Of a stretch of 64,000 bases of DNA, positions 58,863 through 64,000 are shown piece by piece. A model generated the notes under the pieces. The model was given only the letters and a program-made list of their open reading frames with translations, ran no database searches and was not told the DNA's origin. Position numbers and translations under genes: made by a program. Positions within the stretch are counted from its first letter, which is position 1; each line of letters opens with the position of its first letter. Source of the DNA: Arthrobacter gengyunqii (GTDB lineage: Bacteria > Actinomycetota > Actinomycetes > Actinomycetales > Micrococcaceae); NCBI RefSeq assembly GCF_023022985.1, contig NZ_CP095461.1:1922001-1986000 (forward strand). The letters run 5' to 3'.

Positions 58863-61061
58863 GTGCCACATATGGAAGAGCAAGAACTGACCTGGACTGA
58901 CTTGGACCGGAAGGCCGTGGACACCGCGCGTGTCCTCGCAGCGGACGCCGTCGAGAAGGTCGGCAACGGACACCCGGGCACTGCGATGAGCCTGGCTCCC
59001 GCGGCCTATCTGCTGTTCCAGAAAATGATGCGCCACGATCCGTCGGATCCGCAGTGGACCGGGCGCGACAGGTTCGTACTCTCCCCCGGGCACACGTCCC
59101 TGACCCTGTACATCCAGCTCTTCCTTTCCGGTTACGGCCTGGAAATCGGAGACCTCGAGGCACTGCGCACCTGGGGCTCCAAGACCCCCGGCCACCCCGA
59201 GTACCGCCACACCGCCGGCGTCGAAATCACCACCGGTCCCCTCGGCCAGGGCCTGGCCTCCTCCGTGGGCTTCGCGTTCGCCCAGCGCCGCCTGCGCGGC
59301 CTGCTGGACGCTGACGCACCGCAGGGCGAAAGCCCGTTCGATCACACGATCTGGGTCATCGCGTCCGACGGCGACATGCAGGAAGGCGTAACCAGCGAGG
59401 CTTCCTCGCTGGCCGGCCACCAGGAACTGGGCAACCTCGTCGTCATCTACGACGAGAACCACATCTCCATCGAAGACGACACCGACATTGCCTTCACCGA
59501 AGACGTGCTCAAGCGCTACGAAGCTTACGGCTGGCACACCCAGCGCGTGGACTGGACCAAGACCGGTGAGTACGTCGAAGACGTCAACGAGCTTTACCAG
59601 GCGCTGCTGGCCGCGAAGGCCGAAACGAACAAGCCCTCCATCATTTCGCTGCGGACCATCATCGGCTGGCCGTCGCCGAACAAACAGAACACCGGCAAGA
59701 TCCACGGCTCGGCCCTGGGCAAGGATGAAGTTGCCGCGCTGAAGGAAGTCCTGGGCTTTGACCCGGAGAAGTCCTTCGACGTCGACACCGCCGTTCTGGA
59801 ACATGCACGCCAAGCCGTCTCCCGCGGCTCCGAGGCGCACCGCGAGTGGGACGAGCGGTTTGAGGCGTGGAAGGCTTCGAACCCCGACGGCGCCGCCCTC
59901 CTGGAGCGCATCAGCAACGGCACGCTTCCCGAGGGCTGGGAAAAGTCGCTGCCCGAGTTCGAGGCCGGCAAGGACATGTCCACCCGCGCCGCATCCGGCA
60001 AGGTGCTCTCCGCCATCGGCCCGGTACTGCCCGAACTGTGGGGCGGCTCGGCCGACCTCGCCGAGTCCAACAACACCACCATCGAGGGCTCCCCGTCCTT
60101 CATCCCGGCCGGCAAGCAGACCAATGCCTGGTCCGGAAACCCGTACGGCCGCGTGCTGCACTTCGGTATCCGTGAGCACGCTGCAGCGGCGATCGTCAAC
60201 GGCATCACGATGCACAGCAACACCCGTGCATTCTCCGGAACGTTCCTGATCTTCAGCGACTACCAGCGCCCGGCCATCCGCCTCGGTGCCCTGATGGGCG
60301 TGCCCTCCATCTACGTATGGACGCACGACTCCATCGGCCTCGGCGAAGACGGCCCCACCCACCAGCCAGTGGAACAGCTGGCCTCGCTGCGGGCCATTCC
60401 CGGCCTCGACGTCGTCCGCCCGGGCGACGCCAACGAGGTTGCCGTGGCATGGAAGACGATCCTGGAAAACACGGAGAATCCCGCCGGCATCGTGCTGACC
60501 CGCCAGAACATTCCCACCTACCAGCGCGGCGAGGGCGCGGCCACCGCTGACTCCTTCGCCTCCGCCAACGGAGTGTCCCGCGGCGGATACGTCCTGGCCG
60601 AGGCAGTGCGCGACGGCGCCGTGGTGACGCCCGACGTCATCCTCGTGGGCACCGGCTCCGAGGTCCAGCTGGCTGTTGAAGCCCGCGAAGCCCTGGCAGC
60701 AGAGGGCATTGCCGCCCGCGTTGTTTCCATGCCGAGCATCGAGTGGTTCAACAAGCAGGATGCGCAGTACCGGGAAGCAGTCCTGCCCAAGGACATCAAG
60801 GCCCGCGTATCGGTTGAAGCCGGAATTGCCCAGGGCTGGCGTGAGCTGGTCGGCGACGCCGGCCGCAGCGTTTCCCTCGAGCACTTCGGCGCCTCCGCCG
60901 ATTACAAGACCCTCTACCGCGAGTTCGGCATTACCGCCGAAGCCGTCACCGAGGCTGCACGCGATTCACTGGCAGCAGCCCGCGGCACGGACGCTCCCCC
61001 GGCCGGCACCACTGCCGCACCGTCGGGCGAGCAGTCCACCGAGACCGGCGACCAGAAGTAA
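58863..61061 (+). CDS. tkt: Transketolase
   Basis: A transketolase of 729-732 residues. Thiamine-diphosphate motif GDGDMQEG-type appears as [19 protein letters not shown], followed by [42 protein letters not shown] is the second-domain signature, and [27 protein letters not shown] the N-terminus with the substrate His. It transfers two-carbon ketol units in the pentose phosphate pathway. GTG 58863 follows AGGGG about ten bases upstream; ATG 58872 is the alternative. First of tkt-tal-pgi-zwf. Confidence 0.96.
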   Translation: MPHMEEQELTWTDLDRKAVDTARVLAADAVEKVGNGHPGTAMSLAPAAYLLFQKMMRHDPSDPQWTGRDRFVLSPGHTSLTLYIQLFLSGYGLEIGDLEALRTWGSKTPGHPEYRHTAGVEITTGPLGQGLASSVGFAFAQRRLRGLLDADAPQGESPFDHTIWVIASDGDMQEGVTSEASSLAGHQELGNLVVIYDENHISIEDDTDIAFTEDVLKRYEAYGWHTQRVDWTKTGEYVEDVNELYQALLAAKAETNKPSIISLRTIIGWPSPNKQNTGKIHGSALGKDEVAALKEVLGFDPEKSFDVDTAVLEHARQAVSRGSEAHREWDERFEAWKASNPDGAALLERISNGTLPEGWEKSLPEFEAGKDMSTRAASGKVLSAIGPVLPELWGGSADLAESNNTTIEGSPSFIPAGKQTNAWSGNPYGRVLHFGIREHAAAAIVNGITMHSNTRAFSGTFLIFSDYQRPAIRLGALMGVPSIYVWTHDSIGLGEDGPTHQPVEQLASLRAIPGLDVVRPGDANEVAVAWKTILENTENPAGIVLTRQNIPTYQRGEGAATADSFASANGVSRGGYVLAEAVRDGAVVTPDVILVGTGSEVQLAVEAREALAAEGIAARVVSMPSIEWFNKQDAQYREAVLPKDIKARVSVEAGIAQGWRELVGDAGRSVSLEHFGASADYKTLYREFGITAEAVTEAARDSLAAARGTDAPPAGTTAAPSGEQSTETGDQK

Positions 61062-61084
61062 TTCCAGTTACAAGGAGACAATTC

Positions 61085-62200
61085 ATGACTTCCACACCCA
61101 CCGCACGGCTCTCCGAAGCCGGCGTATCCATCTGGCTGGACGACCTGTCCCGCGAACGCATCGTCTCGGGTTCCCTGAAGGACCTCATCGACAGCAAGAA
61201 CGTCGTCGGCGTGACCACGAACCCGAGCATTTTCGCCGCGGCCCTGGCCAACGGCGAGTCCTACGCCGCCCAGGTGCAGCAGCTCGCCCGCTCCGGCGCC
61301 GACGTGGACAAGGCCGTTTTCGAAATCACCACCGATGACGTCCTCCAGGCCTGCGATGTCTTCGCCCCCGTGGCCGAAGCCACCCACGGTGTTGACGGCC
61401 GCGTCTCCATTGAGGTGGACCCGCGCCTGTCCCGCGACACCGAGGGCACCATCAAGGAAGCCAAGGAGCTGTTCGACAAGGTCGGCCGCTACAACGTGCT
61501 GATCAAGATCCCCGCCACCAAGGAAGGCCTGCCGGCCATCTCGGCCACCCTGGCCGCGGGCATCAGCGTCAACGTCACGCTGATCTTCTCGCTCGAGCGC
61601 TACCGCGAGGTCATAAACGCCTACATGGTGGGCATTGAGCAGGCCAAGGAAAACGGGCACGACCTGTCCAAGATCCACTCCGTGGCCTCCTTCTTCGTCT
61701 CCCGCGTCGACGCTGAAATCGACAAGCGCCTGGACGGCATCGGCACCGACGAAGCCAAGGCACTCAAGGGCAAGGCCGGCCTGGCCAACGCCCGCCTGGC
61801 ATACCAGGTCTTCGAGGAGCAGTTCGCCACAGAGCGCTGGCAGGTCCTGGCAGCAGCCGGAGCCAACGCCCAGCGTCCGCTCTGGGCCTCCACCGGCGTC
61901 AAGGACCCGGCACTGCCGGACACCCTTTACGTCACCGGACTCGTTGCACCGCACACGGTCAACACCATGCCGGAGAAGACCCTGAACGCCACTGCGGACC
62001 ACGGCGAAGTCACCGGCGACACGATCACCGGCACCTACGCGGAGTCCAACGCCGTCCTGGATTCACTGGACGGTCTCGGCGTTTCCTACAACGAGGTCGT
62101 CGAGCAGCTGGAAACCGAGGGCCTGGACAAGTTCGTGGTCAGCTGGGGAGAACTCCTGGAGACCGTTCAGACCGCCCTGGATACCGCGAAAGAGGCATAG
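61085..62200 (+). CDS. tal: Transaldolase (long actinobacterial type)
   Basis: A 371-residue TIM barrel. [18 protein letters not shown] near 39 (Asp/Asn base region), [16 protein letters not shown] with the Schiff-base lysine near 143, and [11 protein letters not shown] near 162 are the transaldolase motifs. It transfers three-carbon units between sedoheptulose-7-P and glyceraldehyde-3-P. ATG 61085 has ribosome site AAGGAG. 23 bases after tkt and five before pgi. Confidence 0.96.
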   Translation: MTSTPTARLSEAGVSIWLDDLSRERIVSGSLKDLIDSKNVVGVTTNPSIFAAALANGESYAAQVQQLARSGADVDKAVFEITTDDVLQACDVFAPVAEATHGVDGRVSIEVDPRLSRDTEGTIKEAKELFDKVGRYNVLIKIPATKEGLPAISATLAAGISVNVTLIFSLERYREVINAYMVGIEQAKENGHDLSKIHSVASFFVSRVDAEIDKRLDGIGTDEAKALKGKAGLANARLAYQVFEEQFATERWQVLAAAGANAQRPLWASTGVKDPALPDTLYVTGLVAPHTVNTMPEKTLNATADHGEVTGDTITGTYAESNAVLDSLDGLGVSYNEVVEQLETEGLDKFVVSWGELLETVQTALDTAKEA

Positions 62201-62205
62201 GAAAA

Positions 62206-63834
62206 ATGACCACACTGTCCTTCGAAGCAGCCGGGGCCGCGCTGGCCGCCGTCGAAAACAACACGCCTGCCCTGGTGCGTGACGACGTCGCCGCCCGCCT
62301 TCTCGCCCAGGACCCCACTCTCTGGGGTCCCGACGCCGAAGCGGAGGCTTCCATCCGCCTGGGCTGGCTGAATCCCTCCGAGGCATCCCGGCCGCTCGTT
62401 GGACAGATCCGCGGGCTTCGGGAAGAACTGGCCGCCGAGGGAGTGACCCGCGTGGTCCTCGCCGGCATGGGCGGTTCTTCCCTGGCCCCGGAGGTCATCA
62501 CCCGCACCGCCGGAGTTGACCTGACGGTGCTGGACTCCACGGACCCCGACGCCGTCCGGGCCGCCCTGGACAGCGGCCTTGCCGAGACCGTCATTGTGGT
62601 CTCCTCAAAGTCCGGCTCCACGGTGGAGACCGACTCCCAGCGCCGCACCTTTGAACAGGCATTCACCGACGCGGGAATTGACGCCAAGTCCCGCATCGTG
62701 GTTGTCACCGATCCGGGCTCACCCCTGGACGGTGCGGCCCGTGAGGCCGGCTACCGGGCCGTGTTCAACGCCGACCCCAACGTCGGCGGCCGCTATTCGG
62801 CTCTCACGGCCTTTGGACTGGTTCCCTCCGGCCTGGCCGGAGCCGACATTGAAGCACTGCTGGATGACGCCGAAGAAGCGCTGGAAATCCTCAGCGACAA
62901 TGACGCAGACAACATCGGCCTTCAGCTCGGAGCCGCCCTGGGCGGCACCGACCCGCTGCGCAACAAGATTGTCATCGTGGATGAAGGCTCCGGGCTGGCG
63001 GGTTTCCCGGACTGGGCCGAGCAGCTCATCGCCGAATCCACCGGTAAGCTCGGCACCGGGCTGCTGCCGGTCGTCGTCGAACCCGGCGCCCCGGAAATCA
63101 CGTCCGGCGCATCAGATGTGCTGACCGCACGCCTGGTCGCCGTGGACTCTGACGCCGCCCCCGAAGGCAACCAGGTGGTCGTGGCCGGGTCGCTTGGCGG
63201 CCAGATCATCCTCTGGGAATTCGCCACGGCTGTGGCCGGGCGCCTCCTCGCGATCAACCCCTTCGACCAGCCCGACGTCGAGGCCGCCAAGAAGGCGGCC
63301 CGCGGCATGCTGGACGCCCGCCCGGAACCCACTGAGCCGTCCTTCACCGACGGAGCCGTGGAAGTCCGCGGACCGGCTGAACTGCTCAGCGGCGCCCGTA
63401 CCCTTCCTGAAGCCCTGGCCGCCCTGCTGGGACAGCTCGGATCCGAAGGCTACCTCAGCGTCCAGGCGTACCTGGACCGGAACAAGCAGGCAGGGCTGGC
63501 GGCCATTCGCCCCGAACTCGCCGCAGCCACCGGCCGTCCGGTGACGTTTGGCTGGGGACCGCGCTTCCTGCACTCCACCGGGCAGTTCCACAAGGGCGGC
63601 CCCGCCCAGGGCGTCTACCTTCAGATCACCGGCGCCCCGCAGGCGGATCTGGACATCCCGGGCAGGCCCTTCACCTTCGGGGAGCTGATCACCGCACAGG
63701 CGGCCGGAGATGCCTCCGTCCTGGCGGACCAGGGCCGGCCGGTGCTGCGCCTGAACTTCCTGGACCGGGAGCAGGGCGTCCGGGAACTGGAAGCGGCCGT
63801 TCGGAACCTGGCCCCGGAAGACGGACGCAGCTAA
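62206..63834 (+). CDS. pgi: Glucose-6-phosphate isomerase
   Basis: A 542-residue protein of the long, less conserved actinobacterial PGI type. VLAGMGGSSLAPEVI near 84 and TVIVVSSKSGSTVETDSQRRTF near 125 bind the sugar phosphate; later GGRYSALTAFGLVPSGLAG and ALEVL-like helices follow. The C-terminal third is less like the classical enzyme. It interconverts glucose-6-P and fructose-6-P. ATG 62206 is five bases after tal, zwf begins directly after its TAA. Confidence 0.9.
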   Translation: MTTLSFEAAGAALAAVENNTPALVRDDVAARLLAQDPTLWGPDAEAEASIRLGWLNPSEASRPLVGQIRGLREELAAEGVTRVVLAGMGGSSLAPEVITRTAGVDLTVLDSTDPDAVRAALDSGLAETVIVVSSKSGSTVETDSQRRTFEQAFTDAGIDAKSRIVVVTDPGSPLDGAAREAGYRAVFNADPNVGGRYSALTAFGLVPSGLAGADIEALLDDAEEALEILSDNDADNIGLQLGAALGGTDPLRNKIVIVDEGSGLAGFPDWAEQLIAESTGKLGTGLLPVVVEPGAPEITSGASDVLTARLVAVDSDAAPEGNQVVVAGSLGGQIILWEFATAVAGRLLAINPFDQPDVEAAKKAARGMLDARPEPTEPSFTDGAVEVRGPAELLSGARTLPEALAALLGQLGSEGYLSVQAYLDRNKQAGLAAIRPELAAATGRPVTFGWGPRFLHSTGQFHKGGPAQGVYLQITGAPQADLDIPGRPFTFGELITAQAAGDASVLADQGRPVLRLNFLDREQGVRELEAAVRNLAPEDGRS

Positions 63835-64000
63835 ATGGCCTCCGATGACAAGACCGGTCCCGCCAATCCGCTGAGGGATCCCCGGGACCGCCGGCTGTCG
63901 CGCATTGCCGGACCGTCCTCCCTGGTGATTTTCGGTGTCACCGGTGACCTGGCCCGGAAGAAACTCATTCCGGCCGTCTATGACCTGGCCAATCGCGGTC
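63835..64000 (+). CDS. zwf: Glucose-6-phosphate 1-dehydrogenase (N-terminal part, cut by window edge)
   Basis: 55 codons visible. [27 protein letters not shown] is the NADP-binding N-terminus of G6PDH (GVTGDLA with the following RKK-L-P). It performs the first oxidative step of the pentose phosphate pathway, making NADPH. ATG 63835 abuts the pgi stop (TAAATGG), so translation is coupled. The remaining gene lies beyond the window. Confidence 0.94.
   Translation, partial: MASDDKTGPANPLRDPRDRRLSRIAGPSSLVIFGVTGDLARKKLIPAVYDLANRG

Noticed and set aside
58833..60884. 683-codon frame on the minus strand
   Set aside because: Antisense to tkt, which is unmistakable.

Overview
The window comes from a high-GC Gram-positive actinobacterium, most likely a member of the Micrococcaceae close to Arthrobacter. 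The supporting signs are strong G/C bias at third codon positions, frequent GTG starts, ATGA and TGATG stop/start overlaps, a corynebacterial-type glgA/glgC pair, a sufR-sufBDC / ctaA / ctaB / tkt-tal-zwf order also known from mycobacteria, and a mycobacterial-like htdX-fabG4-fadA2 gene set. The species assignment is inference. About 55 protein genes, two of them cut by the window edges, and one tRNA-Leu(GAG) are supported. No transposase, integrase, phage gene or CRISPR array was seen, and most of the window is ordinary core chromosome.

Layout. 1-4.1 kb: M20 peptidase (partial), tRNA-Leu, a CNNM/CBS membrane protein, and an amino-acid permease followed by a universal stress protein. 4.2-8.3 kb: a leftward monosaccharide ABC importer (binding lipoprotein, double ATPase, permease) with an operator-like pair of palindromes upstream. 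8.4-16.2 kb: kynureninase, then a fatty-acyl module (MaoC dehydratase, long FabG4-type reductase, thiolase, divergent TetR regulator, large acyl-CoA dehydrogenase/oxidase). 16.2-16.8 kb: non-coding tandem repeats. 16.8-19.5 kb: divergent glgA and glgC for glycogen or alpha-glucan synthesis. 19.5-29.3 kb: zinc-ribbon SDR, Ca-type P-ATPase, YeiH-type exporter, GT-C-like membrane protein, aminopeptidase N. 29.3-41 kb: cupin, lipoate ligase, L31 type B, a lipoprotein, SpoU methyltransferase, TauE/SafE protein, ABC ATPase, serB, two SDRs including a FabG, DUF3099-small protein-SURF1, and a large secreted lipoprotein.

41-64 kb: an orphan AAA/STAND-like ATPase next to a 773-base non-coding region with repeats, an ABC-F ATPase, the biotin ECF transporter bioYMN coupled to a zinc peptidase, and small genes. 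These are followed by sufR-sufB-sufD-sufC-sufT (no sufS or sufU here), a two-gene ABC exporter plus heme A synthase ctaA, a second repeat-rich gap, ctaB, and the pentose-phosphate run tkt-tal-pgi-zwf (zwf cut by the edge).

How it fits together. The right half supplies respiratory and redox capacity: SUF Fe-S assembly, heme A synthesis (CtaB makes heme O, CtaA converts it to heme A), SURF1 for cytochrome oxidase assembly, and NADPH production through the pentose-phosphate genes. The left half is import, storage and lipid metabolism. The least explained material is non-coding. It comprises (i) a stem-loop element with three tandem copies at 16.4-16.7 kb and a fourth, structurally compensated copy at 42.4 kb; (ii) a head-to-head cluster of a short TCGTGCAGAT motif at 57.25-57.45 kb, beside a perfect 30-base palindrome, with a further copy at 16.36 kb; and (iii) a matched pair of GGATA-rich 38-base sequences beside the orphan ATPase. 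I found no convincing wholly new multi-gene system.
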